DNA of 64,000 nt, from positions 1 to 64,000 of the forward strand of contig CAJTMW010000022.1 in NCBI GenBank assembly GCA_910577275.1, written 5' to 3'. This DNA comes from an uncultured Lachnospiraceae bacterium. Its GTDB lineage: Bacteria; Bacillota; Clostridia; Lachnospirales; Lachnospiraceae. How positions within the stretch are numbered: the stretch's first letter is position 1; each line of letters starts with the position of its first letter. The position numbers were made by a program, and so were the translations under genes. Of the stretch, positions 52,549 to 61,735 are shown piece after piece. The notes under the pieces are model-generated. The model searched no databases and was not told the origin of the DNA. It saw only the letters and a list, made by a program, of their open reading frames with translations.

Positions 52549-54324
52549 ATGAGGAGAAATAAAGACAGACGTCCTTCTTATCGGGAGCCTGAATTTGAGG
52601 ATGAACTGGATTTGGATGAAGAACCAAACGAGGAGGGGGATTCCTACGATGGTGAATTCGAGGACGGGGACGGTGAATGGGCGGATGAAGATGACTGGAG
52701 CGAGACCTGGAGCGGCCGTTTTGACCCTGAAAATAAAAAGCTTATCATCGGCGGCGCAGCAGTCCTTATCCTGATTATTGCTGCAGTTATTGTCGTCTTT
52801 GCCGTATATCTGCGAAACAGCACAAACGAGAGAAAGGCCGTGGAGGCTCAGATGAATCTGGAGAATCTCACGGAAGAAATACCGGAGGAGGGCGACGGGG
52901 AGCAAAATACCGGAGCAGAACCAGGCGGGGAAGCGGAGGGTACATCGAAAGACGCAGGGGAACAGGGCGATTCAGAGAGCGGGAGCGGGCCGGAGGCGGA
53001 CGCTTCACCAGAAGCCTCAGAACCGCCGGCAGCGGACGTCCAGACGGAAATCACCGTAGGGGCTCTTGACGACGCGCAGGACCCTCAGGGCTCCGAGGCG
53101 GCAGGCAATGAAAAAAGCGGGGCGGAGGTAACGGTGGCGCCCCGGCCGGAGGGGGAAACGGAAGGTCTCACCATGGGAATCGACGTTTCCAAGTATCAGG
53201 GAACCATCGACTGGAAAAAGGTGAAGGAATCCGGGGTGGAGTTTGCCATGGTCCGCGTAGGCTACCGGGCGAAATCCACCGGCGAGATTTTCGAGGACCC
53301 CACCGCCAGATACAACATGCAGGAAGCTCAGGCGGCGGGTATCAGGCTGGGAGCTTATTTCTTTTCCTCCGCGGTGACGGAGGAGGAGGCGAGGGCGGAG
53401 GCGGCTTTTACCAGAGATATTGTGGCCAGATATAAAATCACCTACCCTATTGCCTATAACTGTGAGGACTTCCAGTCGCCGGACAGCAGGCAGTACGGGC
53501 TTGACGCGGCTGCGCGGACCGCGCTTGCCTGCGCCTTTCTGGACGAAATTGCCTCCGCAGGCTACACGCCCATGTTCTATGCCTCCAAAGGGGAGCTGGA
53601 AGGGAACGCACAGTGGAACACGGACGTCCTTGCCGGAAAATATAAAATATGGGTGGCCCAGTACCCGGAGCAGCCCTATCCGCAGACGGCTGCATCAAGT
53701 TATTCGGGGGCCCATGCCATGTGGCAGTACACCAGTCAGGGAACGGTTGCGGGAATTTCCAGAAAGACGGACGTCAACGTGGCTTATTTCGGTTATGTGA
53801 AGGAGGCCGAGGCAAAGGATGAAACGCCTGCCGAGACCGTGACTGCCAACCCGGAGGTGGGAATCATTTTTACAGAGGTAAACGAGACGGTGACTGCCAA
53901 GCAGGAGACGAACCTCCGCTCGGAGCCAAGCACATTAAACGACGGTTCCGTTGTAGGAAAGCTGGTGCACGGAGATACGGCCACCAGAACGGGAATCGGG
54001 CATAACGGCTGGTCGCGGCTCGTTTATAACGGCCAGACGTTGTATGCGGTGACCAGTTACCTGACTACGAATATGGAGGATACCGGGCAGCAGGCGCCGC
54101 CTCAGGGGCCGGTTTACACCCCGGTAAACGAGCGGGTGACGGCCAAGATAGAAACCAATCTCCGCTCAGAGCCGAGTACGGCCAGCGACGATACGGTGGT
54201 AGGGCTTCTTCACAACGGGGAGGTGCTTACCAGAACGGCAGTCGGGGATAACGGCTGGTCGCAGCTTGATTATAACGGCCAGACAGTGTACGCGGTCAGC
54301 AGTTACCTTATGGCAGCAGAATGA
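52549..54324 (+). CDS. Membrane-anchored GH25 muramidase with two SH3 domains
   Basis: This 591-residue protein has an acidic cytoplasmic N-terminus (about 1-63), one membrane helix (65-88), an acidic Glu/Ala/Gly linker (90-205), a GH25 lysozyme domain (about 208-400, GIDVSKYQG with Asp 213) and two bacterial SH3 domains (about 430-490 and 515-590). The motif usually written D-x-E reads N305-C-E307 here (IAYNCED), a variant I have seen in Lachnospiraceae relatives. It should cut peptidoglycan outside the membrane. The two SH3 units share ETNLRSEPST. Confidence 0.88.
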   Translation: MRRNKDRRPSYREPEFEDELDLDEEPNEEGDSYDGEFEDGDGEWADEDDWSETWSGRFDPENKKLIIGGAAVLILIIAAVIVVFAVYLRNSTNERKAVEAQMNLENLTEEIPEEGDGEQNTGAEPGGEAEGTSKDAGEQGDSESGSGPEADASPEASEPPAADVQTEITVGALDDAQDPQGSEAAGNEKSGAEVTVAPRPEGETEGLTMGIDVSKYQGTIDWKKVKESGVEFAMVRVGYRAKSTGEIFEDPTARYNMQEAQAAGIRLGAYFFSSAVTEEEARAEAAFTRDIVARYKITYPIAYNCEDFQSPDSRQYGLDAAARTALACAFLDEIASAGYTPMFYASKGELEGNAQWNTDVLAGKYKIWVAQYPEQPYPQTAASSYSGAHAMWQYTSQGTVAGISRKTDVNVAYFGYVKEAEAKDETPAETVTANPEVGIIFTEVNETVTAKQETNLRSEPSTLNDGSVVGKLVHGDTATRTGIGHNGWSRLVYNGQTLYAVTSYLTTNMEDTGQQAPPQGPVYTPVNERVTAKIETNLRSEPSTASDDTVVGLLHNGEVLTRTAVGDNGWSQLDYNGQTVYAVSSYLMAAE

Positions 54325-54394
54325 AACCGCGTTTCATTCCCGGGAGCAACGAGTCGGGAAAAAGCGAGCAGGTCGCAGGAAAGGGAGTGATGCG

Positions 54395-55123
54395 ATGCAG
54401 ATACAGGGCGATTATCATCCGCATTCAGGGCACGGCTATGAACCGCAGCATACCCACTATATCACCAAATGCCTCCATGAGGAGGAGCATACAAAGAACC
54501 AGACCGGGGCTACGGGAATAAGAAACAGGGCTATACCCTCAGCAGCCTCGGAGGAAAGCGCGGGAGAGGAGCATTTTACCGGATATGGAAGCGTCCGCAG
54601 ACGCAGCGGGGCGAAAGGCGGCAGGCCGGGGCTTATCAGAAGCTTCTGGGACTCTCTGGGAGAGGAAAAAGAGGACGGAAAGAATAAGGAAAGCATCCAA
54701 GCTGCGCGGGACGGAGGGAAAAAGGATTCCGAAACGTCCATTGCCGGAATCAGCGCGGTATCGGCAGCGCTTGGACAACTGATACCGGCGGCTGTCGCTA
54801 CGCGTATTGGGAATGTCAGGGAGAGATTAAAGGCGGGAATCGGCACGGCTTTAAAGCGGTTTGGAAAGCGGGAGGACGATTTGGGGACGCTTTCAAATCC
54901 GGGAAGTTATTTTGAAGGAAAACGAAGGGGAAAGGACGCCCTTCCCGAAAAGCCGGGGCGGGGAACCAGACAGGCCGACCGGGAGATTATCACGGCGACT
55001 GTTTCCGATTCCTACCTGATGGATTCCTACAGCAAAAGCGGGCGGTACTGCCGCCTGAATGAAAATATGATTTACCAGAAGAATCAGGCGGACCGGCAGG
55101 AGGAAGGAGAAGAAATTTTCTGA
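54395..55123 (+). CDS. Hypothetical protein
   Basis: This 242-residue hydrophilic protein has no family I can name. It begins MQIQGDYHPHSGHGYEPQHT, rich in His, and has a central helix (ISAVSAALGQLIPAAVATRIG). Its C-terminal part contains DREIITATVSDSYLMDSYSKSG, which looks conserved. ATG 54395 follows AAGGGAG. It lies 70 bp after the muramidase gene and may share its transcript; a cell-envelope link is only a guess. Confidence 0.65.
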   Translation: MQIQGDYHPHSGHGYEPQHTHYITKCLHEEEHTKNQTGATGIRNRAIPSAASEESAGEEHFTGYGSVRRRSGAKGGRPGLIRSFWDSLGEEKEDGKNKESIQAARDGGKKDSETSIAGISAVSAALGQLIPAAVATRIGNVRERLKAGIGTALKRFGKREDDLGTLSNPGSYFEGKRRGKDALPEKPGRGTRQADREIITATVSDSYLMDSYSKSGRYCRLNENMIYQKNQADRQEEGEEIF

Positions 55124-55222
55124 AGCCGGAGGTTTCTGCCGCGGGCTCGCCGGACAGCGGCGCAGAATATGCCGTTTTATGAAAAAGCAAAAAACAAAAT
55201 AAAAAATTCAGGAGAGATTACC

Positions 55223-56155
55223 ATGGGTTACGACGCAATACCTTACGACAAAAGAGTGAAAGAAAACATCAGAAATTACGCACTGTCCAATCTTTACGAT
55301 ATGGAGGTTGTAAAGAGATATCTTGGCAGTCTGGCGGAGGTTTTGGGAATCAGTCTGCTTCTTACCGACCGCCACGGAGAAAAGGAAATCGTGATAGGAG
55401 ACAGCTTTGTGGGCTTTCACCCGGACGTGGTGAACGAGCCGGGGAGGAAGCTCCGTATTCAAAACCGTACCATCGGGCATCTCTATGTGAAAGCGCTCAC
55501 GCCGCCGAAGGACGAGAGGCTTGTGGAGGATATGGTGGAGGGCACCGTGGAATTTCTTTCAAGGTACGGGGAGGAGGTTTATCTTCACAGGGAGAGCAGC
55601 ATTTATCTCGAGGAGCTTGAAAACCGTCTGGAGGAGCGCCAGCGCAAAATTTCCCAGAACGAGAGGGAGGATGTGCTGACCGGCGTATATAACAAGCTGT
55701 ATTTTGATGAAAAGATGAAGCTGATAGACCGTTCCGAGGTTATTCCGGTTGCGGTTATCAATGTGAATATCAACGACTGGAAATTTGTCAACGACCATTA
55801 TGGCGACGAGGAGAGCGACAGGCTGATACAGACAGTGGCGGGTATTCTTAAGGAAGAAGCCGGGCCCGGCTATGTGGTGGGAAGAATCGACGGCGACGTG
55901 TTCGGCGTGCTGATTCCCATGGCGGAGGACGGAGAGGCGGAGGAATATGCAAAGAAGGTGAGCAGACGCTGCGATACATATGAAGACGATATTCTGGCCC
56001 CTTCCGTGGCGACCGGCGTCGTGTGCAAAACTAATATAGAAGAAACGCTGGAAGAACGCCTTTCCGACGCGGAATATGAGATGTTCAACAATAAGTTTGA
56101 AGTGAAGAACGCCCCGGGATACCGGGAAAGACTGGAAAAGGGGCTGAAAAAATAA
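55223..56155 (+). CDS. Degenerate GGDEF-domain protein
   Basis: This 310-residue cytoplasmic protein has an N-terminal sensor-like region (about 15-110), a coiled linker (125-147) and a GGDEF-type domain that starts DVLTGVYNKLYFD (150-162). Diguanylate cyclases need GG(D/E)EF; here the signature is RIDGDVF (DGDVF at 223-227), which lacks the first Gly and the catalytic Glu. It is probably not a cyclase but a GTP or c-di-GMP-responsive regulator. CAGGAGAG precedes ATG 55223. Confidence 0.85.
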   Translation: MGYDAIPYDKRVKENIRNYALSNLYDMEVVKRYLGSLAEVLGISLLLTDRHGEKEIVIGDSFVGFHPDVVNEPGRKLRIQNRTIGHLYVKALTPPKDERLVEDMVEGTVEFLSRYGEEVYLHRESSIYLEELENRLEERQRKISQNEREDVLTGVYNKLYFDEKMKLIDRSEVIPVAVINVNINDWKFVNDHYGDEESDRLIQTVAGILKEEAGPGYVVGRIDGDVFGVLIPMAEDGEAEEYAKKVSRRCDTYEDDILAPSVATGVVCKTNIEETLEERLSDAEYEMFNNKFEVKNAPGYRERLEKGLKK

Positions 56156-56281
56156 AGAAAAAATTAAAATCTAAACTATTTATTAAATCATTCTTTTGTT
56201 AAGAAATTAAGAAAACAAGAGAAAACAGAAGAAAATGAGAAAAAATGGAATATATTACAAAAAATACGGGTATAATACCGA

Positions 56282-56310
56282 TTGCAAAGAAAAGGGGATA
56301 GAATTAATAT
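56282..56310 (+). promoter_or_regulatory. Promoter of groESL
   Basis: TTGCAA (56282-56287), 17-nt spacer, TAATAT (56305-56310), directly before the CIRCE operator. A further TATAAT at 56271-56276 may give a second start. Confidence 0.6.
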
Positions 56311-56322
56311 ATGGTTTAGTGA

Positions 56323-56349
56323 TTAGCACTCGAGTTAAATGAGTGCTAA
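56323..56349 (+). promoter_or_regulatory. CIRCE operator (HrcA binding site)
   Basis: TTAGCACTC-N9-GAGTGCTAA, a perfect match to the CIRCE consensus. HrcA binds it and represses groESL until heat stress. Confidence 0.97.
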
Positions 56350-56406
56350 CAAGAAAGAAGTACATCTGCAGAAAGCAAAGCAACTATAATAAAGGAGGCA
56401 GCAAAA

Positions 56407-56694
56407 ATGAAGTTAGTACCATTAGCAGACAGAGTTGTATTAAAGCAGTTGGTGGCAGAGGAAACTACAAAGTCAGGTATTGTTTTACCCGGACAGAATA
56501 AAGAAAAACCCCAGCAGGCAGAGGTTATTGCAGTAGGCCCCGGCGGTATCGTTGACGGCAAGGAAGTAAAAATGGAAGTGAAGACCGGCGACCAGGTTAT
56601 TTATTCCAAATATGCAGGAACAGATGTAAAGATTGATGAGGAAGAGTACATTATTGTAAAGCAGAGCGACATTCTGGCGGTAATCGCCGAGTAA
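56407..56694 (+). CDS. groES: Co-chaperonin GroES
   Basis: This 95-residue GroES starts MKLVPLADRVVLKQL, has the mobile loop (TTKSGIVLPGQNKEKPQ) and ends VKQSDILAVIAE. It caps GroEL and assists ATP-dependent protein folding in the cytoplasm. AAAGGAGGCAGC precedes the ATG. It is the first gene after the CIRCE element. Confidence 0.97.
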   Translation: MKLVPLADRVVLKQLVAEETTKSGIVLPGQNKEKPQQAEVIAVGPGGIVDGKEVKMEVKTGDQVIYSKYAGTDVKIDEEEYIIVKQSDILAVIAE

Positions 56695-56755
56695 CCCGGT
56701 TTTATCAATAGTCGAAGGCTTGTATTAAATAACAAATATCAGGAGGCATAATAAA

Positions 56756-58378
56756 ATGGCAAAGGAACTTAAATATGGTGCAGAAGCGCGCGCAGCGCTT
56801 GAGTCAGGCGTAAATCAGCTGGCGGATACCGTCAGAGTAACTCTTGGACCGAAAGGAAGGAACGTGGTTCTGGATAAATCCTACGGCGCTCCCCTTATCA
56901 CAAACGACGGCGTTACAATCGCAAAGGAAATCGAGCTGGAGGACGCTTTTGAGAACATGGGCGCTCAGCTCGTGAAGGAAGTTGCCACAAAGACCAACGA
57001 CGTGGCAGGCGACGGAACCACAACGGCAACAGTTCTTGCGCAGGCAATGGTAAACGCAGGAATGAAGAACCTGGCAGCAGGCGCTAACCCCATGATTTTA
57101 AGAAAGGGTATGAAGAAAGCAACCGACTGCGCGGTTGAGGCTATCGAAAAGATGAGCTCTAAAGTGAACGGCAAGGAGCATATCGCAAGAGTAGCGGCCA
57201 TTTCCGCAAGCGACGACGAGGTTGGACAGCTGGTAGCTGACGCCATGGAAAAGGTTTCAGGCGACGGCGTGATTACCATTGAAGAGAGCAAGACCATGCT
57301 CACAGAGCTTGACCTGGTAGAAGGTATGCAGTTTGACAGAGGATACATTTCCGCATACATGGCTACCGATATGGACAAGATGGAAGCAGTTCTTGAGAAT
57401 CCCTATATTTTGATTACAGACAAGAAAATCTCCAACATTCAGGAAATCCTTCCGCTGCTTGAGCAGGTGGTTCAGTCCGGCGCGAAGCTGTTAATCATTG
57501 CGGAGGATGTTGAGGGCGAAGCTCTTACAACCCTGATTGTAAATAAACTGCGCGGAACCTTTAACGTTGTTGCAGTCAAGGCTCCCGGCTATGGCGACAG
57601 AAGAAAAGCCATGCTTGAGGATATCGCAATTCTGACAGGCGGTCAGGTAATCAGCGAGGAGCTTGGCCTTGACCTCAAAGAGACCACATTAGACCAGTTA
57701 GGCCATGCAAAATCCGTTAAGGTTCAGAAGGAAAACACAGTGATTGTTGACGGAGAAGGCGACAAGGCTGCAATTTCCGCAAGAATCAACCAGATTAAGG
57801 GTCAGATTGAGGAGACAACTTCCGATTTCGACAGAGAAAAATTACAGGAAAGACTTGCCAAGCTGGCAGGCGGCGTAGCCGTTATCCGCGTAGGCGCTGC
57901 TACAGAGACAGAGATGAAGGAAGCGAAGCTTCGTATGGAAGACGCTCTTGCAGCTACAAGGGCGGCTGTGGAAGAAGGTATTATCTGCGGCGGCGGTTCC
58001 GCCTATATCCACGCAGCCAAGGATGTTGCCAAACTGGCTGACACCCTTGCAGGCGACGAGAAGACAGGCGCTCAGCTTGTACTGAAAGCTTTGGAGGCTC
58101 CTCTGTTCCACATTGCGGCAAACGCAGGCCTCGAGGGCAGCGTTATTGTCAACAAGGTAAGAGAGTCCGAGGTCGGCGTAGGCTTTGACGTTCTGAAAGA
58201 AGAATATGTAAACATGATTGACGCCGGTATTCTTGACCCCGCCAAGGTGACAAGAAGCGCTCTGCAGAACGCAACCAGCGTTGCCTCCACACTCCTTACA
58301 ACGGAATCCGTTGTTGCAAACATCAAGGAGGAAGCTCCCGCAATGCCCGCAGGCGGCGGAATGGGCGGTATGATGTAA
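56756..58378 (+). CDS. groEL: Chaperonin GroEL
   Basis: This 540-residue GroEL starts MAKELKYGAEAR, has the ATP-site motif GDGTTTATVLAQ and ends with the typical GGGMGGMM tail. It forms the double heptamer ring that folds proteins together with GroES. AGGAGGCAT lies before the ATG; the gap to groES is 61 bp. It is controlled by HrcA through CIRCE. Confidence 0.98.
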   Translation: MAKELKYGAEARAALESGVNQLADTVRVTLGPKGRNVVLDKSYGAPLITNDGVTIAKEIELEDAFENMGAQLVKEVATKTNDVAGDGTTTATVLAQAMVNAGMKNLAAGANPMILRKGMKKATDCAVEAIEKMSSKVNGKEHIARVAAISASDDEVGQLVADAMEKVSGDGVITIEESKTMLTELDLVEGMQFDRGYISAYMATDMDKMEAVLENPYILITDKKISNIQEILPLLEQVVQSGAKLLIIAEDVEGEALTTLIVNKLRGTFNVVAVKAPGYGDRRKAMLEDIAILTGGQVISEELGLDLKETTLDQLGHAKSVKVQKENTVIVDGEGDKAAISARINQIKGQIEETTSDFDREKLQERLAKLAGGVAVIRVGAATETEMKEAKLRMEDALAATRAAVEEGIICGGGSAYIHAAKDVAKLADTLAGDEKTGAQLVLKALEAPLFHIAANAGLEGSVIVNKVRESEVGVGFDVLKEEYVNMIDAGILDPAKVTRSALQNATSVASTLLTTESVVANIKEEAPAMPAGGGMGGMM

Positions 58379-58452
58379 GCAATGCAGGGAGACTGACTGT
58401 GACAGACAGCCGGTAATGGATGCAGGATACTGAATTTTATAAAAATATAAGG

Positions 58453-58491
58453 AAGCAGGTATGCGGCGATGTGTTGCGTACCTGCTTTTTT
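58453..58491 (+). terminator. Terminator of groESL
   Basis: GCAGGTATGC/GCGTACCTGC stem followed by TTTTTT. Confidence 0.9.
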
Positions 58492-58509
58492 GAACGCCGC
58501 AAGCGGGCA

Positions 58510-58538
58510 TTGACGAATTTTACAAAAAAATATATAAT
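58510..58538 (+). promoter_or_regulatory. Promoter of rel
   Basis: TTGACG (58510-58515), A/T-rich 17-nt spacer, TATAAT (58533-58538); about 90 bp before the start codon. Confidence 0.85.
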
Positions 58539-58627
58539 AGCTTCAATTGGGTATGATATGCATATGATAAACATATCTGACGGATTCAAACAAAAATCTG
58601 CTGCTCAAATAGGAATGAAGGTTTTAT

Positions 58628-60952
58628 ATGACGGAAGAAAAATACACAAATCAGTCAAAAAGTGAAATCGTGATAGATGACGGACGGATTGAAGCCATCC
58701 GGGAATTTCAAAGTCCCGAACAGCTCTACAGGGACCTTATTTTGCGTGTCCAGAAATATCATCCCTCCGATGATATCTCTCTGATTGAAAAGGCCTATTC
58801 GCTGGCGGCCAAGGCGCACCAGAATCAGGTGCGCAAATCCGGGGAACCTTATATTATCCATCCCTTATGTGTGGCAATCATCCTTGCCGATTTGGAGATG
58901 GATAAGGAAACCATAGCGGCGGGGCTCCTTCATGACGTGATAGAGGACACCATTATGACGGAGGATGAAATCCGCGTGCAGTTCGGCAGCGATGTGGCGC
59001 TTTTAGTGGACGGCGTTACCAAGTTAGAGCAGCTCCAGTTTACCAGCGGGGACGGCGATAAGACCTTTGACCGGCTGGAAATGCAGGCGGAAAACCTGCG
59101 CAAGATGTTTCTGGCGATGGCGAAGGATATCCGGGTGATTATTATCAAACTGGCGGACAGACTGCACAATATGCGCACCCTGAAATACAAGAGTCCCGAA
59201 AGCCAGCAGAGAATCGCAAGAGAAACCATGGAAATCTATGCGCCGATTGCCCAGCGGCTGGGTATTTCCAAGATTAAAGTGGAACTTGACGATTTATCCT
59301 TAAAATATCTGGAGCCGGAAGCTTACTATGATTTGGTGGAAAAAATCGCCATCCGCAAAAGCGAGAGGGAGGCTTATATCCAGACCATCGTGGACGAGGT
59401 GAGCGCCCATATTGCAAAGGCGGGCATCAGCGCCAAAATCGACGGTCGGGTGAAGCATTTTTTCAGTATATATAAGAAAATGAAGAACCAGAGCAAGACT
59501 ATCGACCAGATTTACGATTTGTTTGCGGTTCGTATTATCGTATCCTCGGTGAAGGACTGTTATGCGGCGCTGGGAGTGATTCACGAGATGTATAAGCCCA
59601 TACCGGGGCGGTTTAAGGACTACATCGCCATGCCCAAGGCGAATATGTATCAGTCCCTTCACACAACGCTGATTGGCAACAACGGCCAGCCCTTTGAAAT
59701 TCAGATTCGTACCTACGAGATGCACAAGGCGGCGGAGTACGGCATTGCTGCCCACTGGAAATATAAGGTGGCTTCGGACGGAAAGAAGATAGAGGATTCC
59801 GAGGAGGAAAAGCTCTCGTGGCTTCGCCAGATTCTGGAATGGCAGCAGGATATGTCGGATAACAGGGAGTTCATGCGTCTGCTCAAAAGCGATTTGGATT
59901 TGTTTTCCGACAGCGTTTACTGCTTTACCCCTACAGGCGAGGTGAAAAACCTTCCCGCAGGCTCCACGCCCATTGACTTTGCCTACAGTATTCACAGCGC
60001 GGTGGGCAACCGGATGATTGGCGCGAGGGTGAACGGGAAGCTGGTAACCATTGACTATGAAATCAAAAACGGCGACCAGCTGGAGATATTGACGTCCCAG
60101 AATTCCAAGGGGCCGAGCCGGGACTGGCTGAATGTGGTTAAGAGCACTCAGGCCAAAAACAAAATCAACCAGTGGTTTAAAAATGAGTTTAAGGAAGAAA
60201 ATATTGTTAAGGGCAAGGAGCTTTTGAGCGCCTACTGCAAGGCAAAGAGTATTAACGCTTCCGAAATTATGAAGCCCGAATACATGGAAGTCATTATGAG
60301 AAAGTACGGCTTCCGGGACTGGGATTCCGTGCTGGCGGCCGTAGGGCACGGCGGCCTAAAGGAAGGCCAGATTATCAATAAGATGCTTGAGGTTTACGAG
60401 AAAAACCACAAGAAGGAGATGACCAACGAGGAGGTTCTCGCGGCGGTAGCGGGAAATGATTTTGCCAGAGAACCGGCGCAGATGCGCTCCAAAAGCGGTA
60501 TCACGGTGAAGGGGATTCATGACGTGGCGGTTCGTTTTTCCAAATGCTGTTCTCCTGTGCCGGGGGATGAGATTGTGGGCTTCGTCACCAGAGGACGCGG
60601 TGTTTCCATTCACAGGACGGACTGTGTCAATGTTATCAATCTGCCCGAGCCGGAAAGGGTGCGGCTGATTGACGCGGAATGGCAGGGCTCTCCCGACGAG
60701 GCAAGCGGAGAGAAGTATCTGGTGGAGATTATGATTTATGCCAACAACAGAAACGGTCTTCTGGCGGATATTTCCAGAGCCCTCACCGAAAAGGACATTG
60801 ACATTTTGTCCATGAGCACCAGAGTGAACAAGCAGGGAGTTGCCACACTGGCGACCTCCTTTGAAATCAGCAACCGGGAGGAGCTGAACCGGATTATCGA
60901 TAAAATTGCAGGTATCGAGAGCGTGGTGGATATCGAGAGAACTACGGGATAA
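58628..60952 (+). CDS. rel: Bifunctional (p)ppGpp synthetase/hydrolase Rel
   Basis: This 774-residue protein makes and degrades the stringent-response alarmone. The HD hydrolase domain has His 78 and HD 102-103 (GLLHDVIEDT). The synthetase domain has RFKDYIAMPKANMYQSLHT. The TGS domain begins VYCFTPTGEVKNLP, then a zinc-finger-like region with CCSPVPGD, and a C-terminal ACT domain (YANNRNGLLADISRAL). All hydrolase and synthetase motifs look intact, so it is bifunctional. GAAGG precedes the ATG. Confidence 0.96.
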   Translation: MTEEKYTNQSKSEIVIDDGRIEAIREFQSPEQLYRDLILRVQKYHPSDDISLIEKAYSLAAKAHQNQVRKSGEPYIIHPLCVAIILADLEMDKETIAAGLLHDVIEDTIMTEDEIRVQFGSDVALLVDGVTKLEQLQFTSGDGDKTFDRLEMQAENLRKMFLAMAKDIRVIIIKLADRLHNMRTLKYKSPESQQRIARETMEIYAPIAQRLGISKIKVELDDLSLKYLEPEAYYDLVEKIAIRKSEREAYIQTIVDEVSAHIAKAGISAKIDGRVKHFFSIYKKMKNQSKTIDQIYDLFAVRIIVSSVKDCYAALGVIHEMYKPIPGRFKDYIAMPKANMYQSLHTTLIGNNGQPFEIQIRTYEMHKAAEYGIAAHWKYKVASDGKKIEDSEEEKLSWLRQILEWQQDMSDNREFMRLLKSDLDLFSDSVYCFTPTGEVKNLPAGSTPIDFAYSIHSAVGNRMIGARVNGKLVTIDYEIKNGDQLEILTSQNSKGPSRDWLNVVKSTQAKNKINQWFKNEFKEENIVKGKELLSAYCKAKSINASEIMKPEYMEVIMRKYGFRDWDSVLAAVGHGGLKEGQIINKMLEVYEKNHKKEMTNEEVLAAVAGNDFAREPAQMRSKSGITVKGIHDVAVRFSKCCSPVPGDEIVGFVTRGRGVSIHRTDCVNVINLPEPERVRLIDAEWQGSPDEASGEKYLVEIMIYANNRNGLLADISRALTEKDIDILSMSTRVNKQGVATLATSFEISNREELNRIIDKIAGIESVVDIERTTG

Positions 60953-60970
60953 CTTGGCAGACGACTGAAC

Positions 60971-61015
60971 GTACACATATTGATTTTGGACGCGCACGGC
61001 CGGAAATCAATGTAC
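60971..61015 (+). other. Imperfect palindrome between rel and the hydrolase gene
   Basis: ATTGATTT (60979-60986) pairs with AAATCAAT (61004-61011), with GTAC on the outside of both arms after a small bulge. No T-run follows, so it is a weak terminator candidate at best. Confidence 0.35.
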
Positions 61016-61061
61016 AGAAGGTATACAGGAAGGCATCTGCGGAAATCTAGAAAGGAATACT

Positions 61062-61691
61062 ATGGCGGAATTAAAAATCGGAAGAATAACCCTTGGCGTT
61101 TGCCAGACAAATTGCTATTTTGTGTATGAGGCGGGAAAGAAGGAGGTTCTTGTTTTTGACCCGGCGGACAAAGGCGATTACATTTATAACAGATTAAAGG
61201 ATAACGGCTTTATGGTGGCGGCCATTCTTCTAACCCACGGCCATTTCGACCATATCTGGGGCGTGGAGGAGCTGAAAGCCCTTTCCGGCGCGCCGGTGTA
61301 CGCATACGAGGCGGAGAAAGAGGTCTGCGAGGATGCGGTTTTAAACGTTTCGGGGAATGTGGGCAGAGCCTGCACCGTGGCGGCCGACTTTTATGTGAAG
61401 GACGGGGAAGAAATTACCATTGCGGGCGTTACCTGCCGGCTGATTGCCACGCCCGGCCACACGAAAGGAAGCTGCTGCTATTATTTTGAAAGTGATAAAA
61501 TATTAATCAGTGGGGATACTTTATTTCAGGAATCGGTGGGAAGGACGGACTTGCCCACAGGCAGCATGAGCACGCTGGTGCGTTCCGTGAAGGAAAGGCT
61601 GCTGCCGCTGCCGGAGAGCGTTAAGGTTTATCCGGGACACGGAGATTCCACGACCATCGGACATGAAAAGAAATATAATGCTTTTATATGA
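61062..61691 (+). CDS. Metallo-beta-lactamase-fold hydrolase (glyoxalase II-like)
   Basis: This 209-residue enzyme has the metal-binding motif THGHFDH (58-64), then TPGHTKGS, SGDTLF and YPGHG. These are the ligands of glyoxalase II-type hydrolases. Small cytoplasmic members next to rel are common in Firmicutes (YqgX-like). The substrate is likely a thioester, but this is unproven. AAAGGAAT precedes the ATG. It follows rel by 109 bp. Confidence 0.9.
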   Translation: MAELKIGRITLGVCQTNCYFVYEAGKKEVLVFDPADKGDYIYNRLKDNGFMVAAILLTHGHFDHIWGVEELKALSGAPVYAYEAEKEVCEDAVLNVSGNVGRACTVAADFYVKDGEEITIAGVTCRLIATPGHTKGSCCYYFESDKILISGDTLFQESVGRTDLPTGSMSTLVRSVKERLLPLPESVKVYPGHGDSTTIGHEKKYNAFI

Positions 61692-61735
61692 TAAGCATTC
61701 ATTTGAAAATACGACAGTAGAAAGGGAGGAAGAAA

